DNA from: Streptomyces zinciresistens K42
Lineage (GTDB): Bacteria; Actinomycetota; Actinomycetes; Streptomycetales; Streptomycetaceae
Length of the DNA: 64,000 nucleotides
Assembly (NCBI RefSeq): GCF_000225525.1
Contig: NZ_AGBF01000002.1
Coordinates: forward strand, 62,001-126,000
Direction of reading: 5' to 3'
The notes beneath the pieces were generated by a model. That model saw only the letters and a program-made list of their open reading frames with translations. It was not told the DNA's origin and ran no database searches. Shown here piece by piece: positions 1 to 9,038 of the stretch (position 1 is the first letter of the stretch; every line of letters begins with the position of its first letter). Made by a program: the position numbers and the translations under genes.

Positions 1-1245
1 GGCTGCGCGCTGACGCACGCCAACTTCTTCGCCGAGGTCGACAACGCGATCGAGCTGCTCTACCCGATCTTCAAGGCGAGGACGAGCGAGGAGGCGTCCG
101 TGCTGCTCTTCCTGCCGATGTCCCATGTCTTCGGCCGCATGGTCGCCGTGGCCTGCGCCCGCGCCCGGGTCCGCCTCGGGCACGCGCCCAGCCTGAAGGC
201 CGAGGACCTGCTGCCGGATCTCGCCGCGTTCCGCCCGACCTGTCTGCTGACCATCCCCTACATGCTGGAGAAGGTCTTCAACTCCGCCCGCGCCAGGGCC
301 GAGACGGGTGGCCGGGCGTCCTCCTTCGACCGCGCCGCCTCCGTCGCCGAGCGCTACGGGGAGGCCCTGGAGGCCCGCCACGCCGGCACCGGACCCGGAC
401 CGGGCGCGGCGCTGAAAGCGGCCCGCGCCTTCTACGACCCGCTGGTCTACCGGCGGATACGCAACGCGATGGGCGGCCGGGTCAAGTACGCGATCTGCGG
501 CGGCTCCCCGCTCGGCCGGCGGCTCGCCTCCTTCTACACGGGCGCCGGCATCGAGATCTACGAGGGCTACGGCCTGACGGAGACGACCGGCGCGTCCACG
601 GTGACCCCGCCCCTCCGACCCCGCCTCGGCACGGTCGGCTGGCCGCTGCCCGGCACCCGCGTGCGGATCGCGGCCGACGGCGAGATCCTGCTCGCCGGGG
701 AGCATGTGCTGCGCGGCTACTGGGACCCCGCGGCGGGCGGCGTCGTCCCCGCGGCGGCGGACGGCTGGCTGGCGACCGGGGACATCGGCGCCCTGGACGA
801 CGACGGCTATCTGACGATCACCGGCCGCAAGAAGGAGCTGCTGATCACCTCCGGCGGCAAGAGCGTGGCGCCGGCCCCGCTGGAGAACTGGCTGCGCTCG
901 CACCCCCTGATCTCCCAGTGCATGGTCGTCGGCGACCGCCGTCCCTACGTCTGCGCGCTCCTCACCCTCGACATGGACGGCGTCACCCACTGGCGCCGGA
1001 TGAACGGCAGGCACCCGGTTCCCGCCGAACTCCTGGTGAAAGACCCCGACTTGAGGGCTATCCTGCAACGAGCCCTGGACGAGGCGAACAAGCTGGTCTC
1101 CCGACCGGAGTCGATCCGCCGCTTCGCGGTCCTGCCGGTCGACCTCACGGAGGCGGAGGGCCATCTGACCCCGTCCATGAAGCTCCGACGGGACGCGGTG
1201 GCACGGGACTTCGCCGCCGAGATCGAGTCCCTCTACGAGCGGTGA
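1..1245 (+). CDS. AMP-forming long-chain acyl-CoA synthetase (5' truncated)
   Basis: The reading frame is open from base 1, so the N-terminus lies outside the window; 414 C-terminal residues are present. It should activate fatty acids to acyl-CoA through an acyl-adenylate in the cytoplasm. Visible signatures of the ANL superfamily are the adenylate-binding core YGLTETTG (about residue 190), the TGDIG motif followed by DGYLTITGRKKELL, and the GGKSVAP hinge leading into the C-terminal lid. The first residues (LTHANFF) match the segment just after the P-loop of this family. A FadD15-type long-chain ligase is most likely; substrate chain length cannot be read from sequence. Confidence 0.93.
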   Translation, partial: GCALTHANFFAEVDNAIELLYPIFKARTSEEASVLLFLPMSHVFGRMVAVACARARVRLGHAPSLKAEDLLPDLAAFRPTCLLTIPYMLEKVFNSARARAETGGRASSFDRAASVAERYGEALEARHAGTGPGPGAALKAARAFYDPLVYRRIRNAMGGRVKYAICGGSPLGRRLASFYTGAGIEIYEGYGLTETTGASTVTPPLRPRLGTVGWPLPGTRVRIAADGEILLAGEHVLRGYWDPAAGGVVPAAADGWLATGDIGALDDDGYLTITGRKKELLITSGGKSVAPAPLENWLRSHPLISQCMVVGDRRPYVCALLTLDMDGVTHWRRMNGRHPVPAELLVKDPDLRAILQRALDEANKLVSRPESIRRFAVLPVDLTEAEGHLTPSMKLRRDAVARDFAAEIESLYER

Positions 1246-1375
1246 CGCCCGCGTCCGCGTGTGCGTACCCGCACGGTCGCGGTCCCGCGACGACACCAGC
1301 TTGACGTGACAAGTCATATCCGCGTCGGCCGCCGCCACCCGGCGCGGCGACGCCTCCCGGCCCGGAAGGCAGGCA

Positions 1376-2512
1376 GTGAACGCTCGTACACCCCGCACCC
1401 CCGCAGTACGCCGTCTCCGCACCGCCCTCGTCGCGTCCGCCGCGGCGCTGTCGCTGACCGCGTGCGGTGCCGTCGACGGCCTCGGCGGCGCGGGCAGTTC
1501 CGAGTCGCCCGGGAAGGGCGACGACATCACCGTGGGGCTGCTGCTGCCGGACAAGCAGACGGCCCGCTTCGAGCGGTTCGACCGCCCGCTCATCACGAAG
1601 GAGGTCGCCACCCTCACCAACGGCAAGGGCAAGGTCGTCTACGCCAACGCCGAGGCCAGCACGGCGCAGCAGAGCAGACAGTTCCGGAAGATGATCGCGG
1701 ACCGGGTGGACGTGATCCTGCTCGACGCCCTGAACTCCAAGGCCGTCGCGCCGGACGTGCGCCGGGCCAAGGAGGCGGGCATCCCGGTCATCGCCTACGA
1801 CCGTCTCGCCGAGGGGCCCATCGACGCCTACGTCTCCCACGACAACGAACTCGTCGGCGAGGTGCAGGCCCGCGCCCTCGTGGAGGAACTCGGCCCCAAG
1901 GCCGAGAGCAGCAAGGTCGTGATGATGAACGGCGACCCGGCCGACCCCAACACGGCCCTGTTCAAGAGGGGCGCGCTCGCCCAGCTGAAGGGCGAGGTCA
2001 ACATCGTCAAGCGGTACGACACCGCCAAGTGGGCGCCGGAGGTCGCCAAGGCCAACATGCGCGAGGCGATAGCGGCGATCGGCGCGTCCGGCATCGCCGC
2101 GGTCTACTCGGCCAACGACGGCATGGCGGGCGCCGTGATCGACGCGCTGAAGGAGGCCGGCGTCAAGGACATACCGCCGGTGACCGGACAGGACGCCAAC
2201 CTGGACGCCGTGCAACGGGTCGTCTCGGGCGAGCAGTTCATGACCGTGTACAAGTCCTTCCTGCTGGAGGCGACCAACGCCGCGAAGATGGCCGTCTTCA
2301 AGGTGCAGGGGCGCGACATCGAGTTCGACGCCCTCACGCAGGACTCCGTCGACAGCCCCACCCAGCGGGACATCCCGGCCCAGCTGGTGACGGTGGTCGC
2401 GCTGACGAAGAAGAACATCGAGGAGACGGTACTGCTGGACGGCGTGTACACCGTCGACCAGATCTGCACCCCGGCCTACGCGGCCGACTGCGCCGCGATC
2501 GGTCTGAAGTAG
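1376..2512 (+). CDS. Sugar-type periplasmic-binding lipoprotein (Peripla_BP_4, XylF/ChvE-like)
   Basis: This 378-residue protein is the solute-binding part of a sugar ABC importer. It has a twin-basic-rich N-terminus, a hydrophobic stretch and a lipobox LTAC with the lipidated Cys at position 30, so it should be anchored outside the membrane. The body follows the two-lobe ribose/xylose-binding fold: ITVGLLLPD at the first strand, then VDVILLDALNS, GIPVIAYDR, and YSANDGMAGAVIDAL in lobe two. The GTG start has GGAAGG six bases upstream. No permease or ATPase gene is adjacent, so it is an orphan binding protein; the ligand is unknown. Confidence 0.9.
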   Translation: MNARTPRTPAVRRLRTALVASAAALSLTACGAVDGLGGAGSSESPGKGDDITVGLLLPDKQTARFERFDRPLITKEVATLTNGKGKVVYANAEASTAQQSRQFRKMIADRVDVILLDALNSKAVAPDVRRAKEAGIPVIAYDRLAEGPIDAYVSHDNELVGEVQARALVEELGPKAESSKVVMMNGDPADPNTALFKRGALAQLKGEVNIVKRYDTAKWAPEVAKANMREAIAAIGASGIAAVYSANDGMAGAVIDALKEAGVKDIPPVTGQDANLDAVQRVVSGEQFMTVYKSFLLEATNAAKMAVFKVQGRDIEFDALTQDSVDSPTQRDIPAQLVTVVALTKKNIEETVLLDGVYTVDQICTPAYAADCAAIGLK

Positions 2513-2524
2513 CGCACCCCGCCC

Positions 2525-2559
2525 CCGCGGCCCGGCGCCCGAGCGCCGCCGGGCCGCGG
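2525..2559 (+). terminator. Intrinsic-type terminator hairpin after the binding-protein gene
   Basis: A perfect 13-bp stem (CCGCGGCCCGGCG at 2525-2537 with its complement at 2547-2559) closes a 9-base loop, 13 bases after the stop codon. There is no U-tract, which is usual in Streptomyces. Confidence 0.75.
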
Positions 2560-2763
2560 TCCTCTGCGGGCGCGGGCTCCCCCACCGGCCCGGCGACGGC
2601 GTTCGGGCACCTCCCCGCGCGGGACCTCGCCGCGGGCGCCCGACGCCGGGAGCGGGAAAGTGCGCCGGGACCGGTGGCGCGGGCCCTCCCGGCCGCGGCA
2701 CCAGCGCTGCGGCAGGCAGGGTCCGCCGGGGCGTCCCGAGCCGGTGAACCGTCCCGACACGCC

Positions 2764-3003
2764 CTAGCGGGTTCCGGACGGCGGTCGGCGGGCGATCAGG
2801 AACGCCTGCGCGACCGTCTCGTCCAGTGCGGGGTCCGGCTCGCGGACCGTGCGGGAGACGAGGGTGAAGCCGGCCTCCGCCAGCAGTCCGGCCATCCGCT
2901 CCGGGTCCCGGCGGCGGAAGGTGAGCGACAACAGCTCCGCGTAGTCCTCGGCGACGGCGTCGTAGAAGGTACGGGTCGTGGCGATGAAGTCGGCTTCGGT
3001 CAT
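2764..3003 (-). pseudogene. Internally deleted SAM-dependent methyltransferase remnant
   Basis: This 79-codon frame reads like the two ends of a class I methyltransferase joined together. Residues 1-24 (MTEADFIATTRTFYDAVAED) are a typical N-terminus of small-molecule methyltransferases. From residue 25 the sequence jumps to a typical C-terminus (RRRDPERMAGLLAEAGF, then AFLIARRP). The Rossmann core, including the glycine-rich SAM loop, is absent. The frame is intact, so an in-frame deletion of about 130-150 codons is the simplest reading. The product cannot bind SAM as known methyltransferases do. A short functional protein is the alternative. Confidence 0.6.
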
Positions 3004-3055
3004 GCCGGGCGACCCTGCCGGCCCCCGGCGCCGCGGGGGCGCGCCGGGGAAAGGC

Positions 3056-3088
3056 AGGAGCCCCGCCGCCTTGCGGCGCGGGGCTCCT
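3056..3088 (-). terminator. Terminator hairpin downstream of the cold-shock gene
   Basis: AGGAGCCCCGCCGCC and GGCGCGGGGCTCCT form a long GC-rich stem with a TTGC loop and one bulged base. It lies 53 bases beyond the stop of the cold-shock gene and would end its leftward transcript before the methyltransferase remnant. Confidence 0.7.
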
Positions 3089-3140
3089 TGGGTACTGCAC
3101 TCAGTTCCGGATCAAAGCACCAGGCTCCGAGACCGAACGA

Positions 3141-3344
3141 TCAGACGGGGGTGACGTTCTCCGCCTGCGGGCCCTTGGGGCCCTGGGTCACGTCGAAGGA
3201 GACCTGCTGGTTCTCCTCCAGCGAACGGAAGCCGTTCGCGTTGATCGCGGAGTAGTGGACGAAGACGTCGGGGCCGCCGCCTTCCTGGGCGATGAAGCCA
3301 AAGCCCTTTTCGGCGTTGAACCACTTCACGGTTCCGGTAGCCAT
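3141..3344 (-). CDS. Cold-shock protein, CspA family
   Basis: A 67-residue single-stranded nucleic-acid-binding protein with one OB-fold cold-shock domain. RNP1 is visible as KGFGFI (residues 13-18) and RNP2 as VFVHY (about 28-32); KWFN at 7-10 is the family hallmark. It should act as an RNA chaperone during cold or growth changes. An upstream in-frame extension exists, but the ATG at 3344 follows a strong GGAGGG ribosome site and starts exactly at the conserved [10 protein letters not shown]. The long leader and promoter are listed separately. Confidence 0.97.
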   Translation of the reverse strand: MATGTVKWFNAEKGFGFIAQEGGGPDVFVHYSAINANGFRSLEENQQVSFDVTQGPKGPQAENVTPV

Positions 3345-3463
3345 AAGCCCTCCTTGGGCCCAAAGGGTTGCCCTGCTCCAGAACCTGCAAGTGTGAAAAC
3401 GAGTGCCGCACATCTGCATACGTCTGAAAACGACTAGAGCCCGCGGTTACATGCTCCGCAGGC

Positions 3464-3492
3464 TCTGTACTGCAAGGGAAACCAAACTGCAA
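3464..3492 (-). promoter_or_regulatory. Housekeeping-type promoter of the cold-shock gene
   Basis: On the minus strand TTGCAG (3492-3487) and TACAGA (3469-3464) are separated by exactly 17 bases, a good match to a HrdB-type promoter. Initiation near 3457 would give a leader of about 113 bases, the long 5' UTR typical of cspA-like genes. Confidence 0.6.
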
Positions 3493-3627
3493 CTTGCGGC
3501 GAGCTTAGCACGCAGGCAGCCGAAAGCAATAGAGCTCAAGATCACGTCACCCGGACGTTTGAAGAGGGGTGTCCGGGTTGACCGAGAGGCTGAGACAGGG
3601 GTGCCACGACCCTGATGGCCGAACGGT

Positions 3628-4501
<874 letters not shown>

Positions 4502-4529
4502 GCGCGGCGGCGCGGTCGGGTGGCGGCGG

Positions 4530-6188
4530 TCAGACGCCCGGCCGGGCTGTGCGGCGGCGCCGCACGAACCAGCCCGCCGTCCCGAGCACGCCCGCCACCA
4601 GCCCGAAGACCGCCCCGGCCAGCAGGACGCCCGGGAACAGGGCCGACCAGAAGTCGGGCCCGTACAACGGGGCCAACTCGTCCTCCCGGACGGCGTCCTC
4701 CGCCGGGTACGGCGCGCCGGCACTGGTCGGCTCGTCCGTGCGGTCCGCCTTGTCGAGGAGGGTCATCAGGGCCCCGAGGCGGCTGCCCAGGAGCCGGTCG
4801 CCGGCCTCCAGGGCCCGCTCGTCGCCCTCCGCGACGGCGGCCGGCAGATCGGCGAGGCGGTAACCGTCCAGCCGCAGACCGAGGTTGAAGGCGCTGATGC
4901 GGCCGTCCACCGGGTCCGCGACCACATAGACGCCGTCCCTGCCCAGCTTGTCGCGGAGCGCCGCCGCGAAGACCGCCTCGCCGCCGCCGGACTCGTCGTC
5001 CGGCAGCTGCGGGACGAGCGCCATGAAGACCGGGCCGCCGCCCTCGGACCGGGAGAACGCCCGGATGCGGTCGTGCAGTTCCCGCTCCCGCGCGGAGCTC
5101 AGCACCGAGGGGGACTCCGGGTCCGCGTACACCGGGTCCTTCGCCAGACCGCCGGCCACCCGGTCGAGGCGCGCGTTGAGTTCGGCCGCCCGGGGCCGCG
5201 GCGACCAGCTCGACCTGGTCTGGTCGTAGACGACGGGGGCGGTCACGGTGATCGCGGCGACCGAGGCGAGGGCCAGCCCCACCACGGTCCAGCGCAGGGC
5301 GGGGCCCGCGGCGGGCACCTGGTTCCTCCCGCCGCCCTTCGCCCCCTTGCGGCCCTTGTTCCCCTTGCCCTTGCCCTTGGCCGGCCTGCTCTTCACGGTC
5401 CGCGCGGCGCCCTTCGGGCCGTCGTCGGCCGCCCCGGCCGCTTCCCGGGGCCCGGTCCCCGCGGCCCCGGTGGTCCGCCGCAGACGGAGCCACCAGCGGC
5501 GTACGTACGGGACCAGCGCCAGGATCAGCAGCGGTACGGCGACGACCAGCATGCCCGTGGCCGCGGACTGCTCGCTGCGGTCGGTGGAGTCGATGTACAG
5601 GTCGGGCTGCTCGGTGTCGCCGTCCCCGTACTTCGCGCGCGCCGCGTCCGCCCGCGCCGCGGCCCCGCGTTCCCCCAGCGCGACCACCTCGGCGAAGCGC
5701 TCGAAGCGGCGCAGCGCGCCGGCGTCGTGGGGGACCTCGTAGCGGGAGGCCGTCACGGCCTCGTCGGCCGGGGCGCGCACCCCGTACGCGCGGGCGTCCG
5801 CGACGGCCTCGCCGTCGACGAGGACGTACAGCCCGTCCCGGCCGAGCCGCTTGCGGACCGCGTCGAGCAGACCGGCGTCCCCGCTGCCGCTCGGCAGCAC
5901 CAGCACGTACGTCGGTACGCCGGTGCGGGCGGCCGCCGCGGCGAAGGCGCGGGCGGTGGACCGCGGTATCTCGCGCGGGAGTTGGTCGGTCACATGGACC
6001 GGGTTCTCGCGCAGGCGGTCCGCGAGGTAGGCGGCCTGGGCGGCGGTGTCGGCCGCCGCGCGGGCCGGGGCGGCGGTGGCGGCCGTGAACAGCGTGACCA
6101 GGGCGCAGAGGACGAGGAGTACGTGTGCGGCACGGGTGCGTGTGCAACGCCGTCTCCCCACCGTGCCGTTCGCCGTGACCGTGCGCAC
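4530..6188 (-). CDS. Membrane protein with two similar extracytoplasmic domains
   Basis: I recognise this 552-residue protein only as a conserved actinobacterial membrane protein of unknown function. It has a signal peptide (about 1-45, ending in an AxA-type site), a domain, a membrane helix near 213-232 followed by basic residues, a Gly/Lys/Pro-rich linker, another helix near 305-325, a second domain, and a C-terminal helix (about 520-545) with an RRRR stop-transfer. Both outer domains contain the same block: KRLGRDGLYVLVDG in the first and DKLGRDGVYVVADP in the second. This points to internal duplication. A TPM-like fold is possible but unproven. It converges on mqnA. Confidence 0.75.
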   Translation of the reverse strand: MRTVTANGTVGRRRCTRTRAAHVLLVLCALVTLFTAATAAPARAAADTAAQAAYLADRLRENPVHVTDQLPREIPRSTARAFAAAAARTGVPTYVLVLPSGSGDAGLLDAVRKRLGRDGLYVLVDGEAVADARAYGVRAPADEAVTASRYEVPHDAGALRRFERFAEVVALGERGAAARADAARAKYGDGDTEQPDLYIDSTDRSEQSAATGMLVVAVPLLILALVPYVRRWWLRLRRTTGAAGTGPREAAGAADDGPKGAARTVKSRPAKGKGKGNKGRKGAKGGGRNQVPAAGPALRWTVVGLALASVAAITVTAPVVYDQTRSSWSPRPRAAELNARLDRVAGGLAKDPVYADPESPSVLSSARERELHDRIRAFSRSEGGGPVFMALVPQLPDDESGGGEAVFAAALRDKLGRDGVYVVADPVDGRISAFNLGLRLDGYRLADLPAAVAEGDERALEAGDRLLGSRLGALMTLLDKADRTDEPTSAGAPYPAEDAVREDELAPLYGPDFWSALFPGVLLAGAVFGLVAGVLGTAGWFVRRRRTARPGV

Positions 6189-6395
6189 GTCCGCCCACCC
6201 CCGTGACCTTCTGCCGATGCCGTCGGCGGCACTCTACTGAGTCCTTCACAGCTGCCAACCGGCGGCCGGAGCCCCCGCCCCGGCCGCCCCCGCCCGGCGG
6301 GAGGCCGGCCGACGCGCGGGGACGGCCCGCGGCGGCCTCGGTAGGCTCGGCCCGTCCGCGTGCCCGCCCCGCCTCCGCACTGGGGGACACCCGTC

Positions 6396-7130
6396 ATGAG
6401 TACGGCCCTGCTGGTCCCGCTCGCCGCGCTCTGGGGCGCGGCGGCGGGGGCGCTGCTGCCCCGGGCCGCCCACCGGTTCTCCGTGCCGGAGGGGGAGGCG
6501 TGGCGGGAGCGGTGCCCCGGCGGCCACCCCTACCGGGCGCGCACCGGATGGGTCGGACGGGTCCGCTGCGGGCGGTGCGCGCCCGCGCCCAGTCCCGGCG
6601 CGGGCGCGATGGCCGCCGCCACCACACTGGTCTGCGCCGCCCTGGCCGCCGCCACGGACACCCGGCCCGAGCTGGCCGTCTGGCTGCTGCTGGCCCCCGT
6701 CGGCGTGCTGCTCGCCGTCGTCGACCTGCGGGTGCGGCGGCTGCCCGACGTGCTCACCCTGCCGCTCGCCGCCGCCGCGCTCGCGCTGCTCGGCCTGGTG
6801 GCGCTGGTGCCCGAGCACGCCGGTGAGTGGCCGACCTCCCTGGGCGGCGCCCTCGCCCTCGGCGGCGGCTACTTCCTGCTGTGGTACGTCAACCCCGGCG
6901 GCATGGGCTTCGGCGATGTGAAGCTGGCGCTCGGGGCGGGCGCGGTCCTGGGCTGGTACGGCTGGCCGACCGTGCTGCTCGGCACCTTCGCCGCCTTCCT
7001 GTCCGGGGCGGTGTACGGGGGCGCGCTGGTCGTCCTGCGGCGGGCCGGGCGCACGACGGCCGTGCCGTTCGGCCCCTTCCTGCTGGGCGGTGCGCTCGCC
7101 GGGCTGCTGGTCGGGGCGTACGCGGCCTGA
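6396..7130 (+). CDS. Prepilin peptidase, A24 family (TadV/PilD-like)
   Basis: A 244-residue polytopic membrane aspartyl protease that would cut prepilin-type leader peptides. The two catalytic aspartates are recognisable in VVDLRVRRLPD (about 110-120) and in the GFGDVKL motif (about 170). The N-terminal cytoplasmic part is short but keeps CPGGH and CGRC, a possible remnant of the zinc-binding loop. The ATG at 6396 starts a hydrophobic helix; an upstream in-frame start would add twelve unconserved residues. A TAGGCT -10-like box sits 50 bases upstream. No pilin or tad gene is present in the window, so its substrates are encoded elsewhere. Confidence 0.88.
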   Translation: MSTALLVPLAALWGAAAGALLPRAAHRFSVPEGEAWRERCPGGHPYRARTGWVGRVRCGRCAPAPSPGAGAMAAATTLVCAALAAATDTRPELAVWLLLAPVGVLLAVVDLRVRRLPDVLTLPLAAAALALLGLVALVPEHAGEWPTSLGGALALGGGYFLLWYVNPGGMGFGDVKLALGAGAVLGWYGWPTVLLGTFAAFLSGAVYGGALVVLRRAGRTTAVPFGPFLLGGALAGLLVGAYAA

Positions 7131-7198
7131 CGTCGGGGCGCGGGAGCGGCTGACGTACGCTGGTTCGGTCCGTATTCCTTCACGAAAGGGACGTCCCG

Positions 7199-8398
7199 GT
7201 GACCGAGAAGGCCGACCTTCAGTCCGTCCTCGACCGTGCCGCCGGGGGCGGGCGCATCACGCCCGGGGAAGCGCTCGTGCTCTACCGCGACGCGCCCCTG
7301 CACGCCCTGGGCGCTGCCGCCGACGCCGTACGCCGCCGCCGGTACGCGGGCACCGAGCACATCGCGACGTACATCATCGAGCGCAACATCAACTACACGA
7401 ACGTCTGCGTGACGGCGTGCAAGTTCTGCGCGTTCTACGCCGCGCCCAAGGACAGGGCCAAGGGCTGGACCCGCGACCTCGACGACATCCTGCGGCGCTG
7501 CGCCGAGACCGTCGAACTCGGCGGCACGCAGATCATGTTCCAGGGCGGCCACCACCCGGACTACGGCGTCGAGTACTACGAGAAGCACTTCAGCGCCATC
7601 AAGGCCGCCTTCCCGCAGCTCGTCATCCACAGCCTGGGGGCGAGCGAGGTCGAGCACATGGCGCGGATCTCCGGGGTGCCGGTCGAGGAGGCCGTCACCC
7701 GCATCCACGAGGCGGGCCTCGACTCCTTCGCCGGCGCCGGCGCCGAACTGCTGCCCGCGCGGCCGCGCAAGGCCATCGCCCCGCTGAAGGAGTCCGGTGA
7801 GCGCTGGCTGGAGATCATGGAGATCGCCCACGGGCTGGGCGTGGAGTCGACGTCGACCATGCTGATGGGCACCGGCGAGACCAACGCCGAGCGCATCGAG
7901 CACCTGCGGATGATCCGGGACGTCCAGGACCGCACCGGCGGCTTCCGGGCCTTCATCCCGTACACCTACCAGCCCGAGAACAACCATCTGAAGGGCCGTA
8001 CGCAGGCCACGCTCTTCGAGTACCTGCGGATGATCGCGATCGCGCGGCTGTTCATGGACAACGTCGCGCACATCCAGGGCTCCTGGCTGACCACGGGCAA
8101 GGAGGTCGGCCAGCTGTCGCTGCACTACGGCGCCGACGACCTCGGCTCGATCATGCTGGAGGAGAACGTGGTCTCCTCGGCCGGCGCCAAGCACCGCTCC
8201 AACCGGATGGAGATCATCGACCTCATCCGCAAGGCGGGGCGGGTACCGGCCCAGCGGGCGACGACGTACGAGCACCTGGTGGTGCACGACGACCCGGCCG
8301 ACGACCCCGTCGACGAGCGGGTCGCCTCCCACATCTCCTCCACGGCGATCGCGGGCGGCACCGCCCACCCCGAGCTGAAGATCCTCGCCGCCAACTGA
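7199..8398 (+). CDS. mqnC: Cyclic dehypoxanthinyl futalosine synthase (radical SAM)
   Basis: MqnC (399 residues) uses a SAM-derived radical to cyclise dehypoxanthinyl futalosine, the third step of the futalosine menaquinone pathway. The [4Fe-4S]-binding CxxxCxxC is Cys70, Cys74 and Cys77 (CVTACKFC). Other family blocks are FQGGHHPDYG and LMGTGETNAERI and the C-terminal SSAGAKHRSN. Length is normal. The GTG start has a GAAAGGGA ribosome site, and a TACGCT -10-like box lies about 40 bases upstream. The next gene starts eight bases after the stop, so the two are probably co-transcribed. Confidence 0.96.
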   Translation: MTEKADLQSVLDRAAGGGRITPGEALVLYRDAPLHALGAAADAVRRRRYAGTEHIATYIIERNINYTNVCVTACKFCAFYAAPKDRAKGWTRDLDDILRRCAETVELGGTQIMFQGGHHPDYGVEYYEKHFSAIKAAFPQLVIHSLGASEVEHMARISGVPVEEAVTRIHEAGLDSFAGAGAELLPARPRKAIAPLKESGERWLEIMEIAHGLGVESTSTMLMGTGETNAERIEHLRMIRDVQDRTGGFRAFIPYTYQPENNHLKGRTQATLFEYLRMIAIARLFMDNVAHIQGSWLTTGKEVGQLSLHYGADDLGSIMLEENVVSSAGAKHRSNRMEIIDLIRKAGRVPAQRATTYEHLVVHDDPADDPVDERVASHISSTAIAGGTAHPELKILAAN

Positions 8399-8405
8399 CG
8401 CGCCC

Positions 8406-9011
8406 GTGCTGACGATCCACGCCGACTCCCGCGGCCGGGCGCTCGCCGTCGAGGGCGCGTGGATCGCCGCCGCGGGACCCTCGGCCGAGCTGACCGCCGC
8501 CCTCCCGGCGGCCCGGGTGCGCCGGTGGCCCGGCATCCTGACGCCCGGACTGATCAACCCCCACGGCGACGAGCTGCTGGAGGGGGCCTACCACCCCGAT
8601 CCGCGCGAGGCCGACGCGCTGGGCACCGAGCCGCTGACCGGCGGCGCGCGGGCCGCCCTCGCCCCGGACGAGGCCCGCCGGGGAGCCAGCGCCCGGCGCG
8701 GGCTCCAGCGCATGCTGGCGCACGGCACCGTCGGTGTCGCCTGCGCGGACCTGCGCAGCCGTGCCGTGCGGGACGCGGTGCACCGCTCCGGCCTCGCGGT
8801 CGTCGGCCGGCCCGGCCCGCCCGGCGGCACCCCGGCCCTCGACCCGTACGCCTGCGGGCTGCCGGTGGAGTTCGCGGCGCCGAGGGAGCCCGGCTCGCCC
8901 GCCCGGTTCGCGGTGTTCGACGTGCGCGACGAGGCGGACCTGGCCGAGCGCGGCGCGGGCACCTGCGTGGCCACCGTGATCGCCGGACGGCTGGTCCACC
9001 GGCGGCGCTGA
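8406..9011 (+). CDS. Short amidohydrolase-like protein lacking the metal motif
   Basis: This 201-residue protein resembles the ends of an imidazolonepropionase/cytosine-deaminase-type amidohydrolase. It has the N-terminal beta-sandwich entry, PGILTPGLINPHGDELLEGA, a helical segment RGLQRMLAHGTVGVACADLR, and a C-terminal strand ending VIAGRLV as in amidohydrolases. The HxH metal pair expected after PGLIN is only H-G-D, and the barrel with further His and Asp ligands is missing. Catalysis by the usual mechanism is unlikely. It starts (GTG) eight bases after mqnC, so a helper role in menaquinone synthesis is possible. A degenerate paralogue of a deaminase is the alternative. Confidence 0.6.
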   Translation: MLTIHADSRGRALAVEGAWIAAAGPSAELTAALPAARVRRWPGILTPGLINPHGDELLEGAYHPDPREADALGTEPLTGGARAALAPDEARRGASARRGLQRMLAHGTVGVACADLRSRAVRDAVHRSGLAVVGRPGPPGGTPALDPYACGLPVEFAAPREPGSPARFAVFDVRDEADLAERGAGTCVATVIAGRLVHRRR

Positions 9012-9038
9012 GGGGCCGGCCCCGCCCGGCGCGTCCGC

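Noticed and set aside
1145..3100. Large opposite-strand frame of about 650 codons over the sugar-binding protein gene
   Set aside because: It is a shadow frame typical of very high GC coding DNA. The forward gene has the lipobox, domain and ribosome site.
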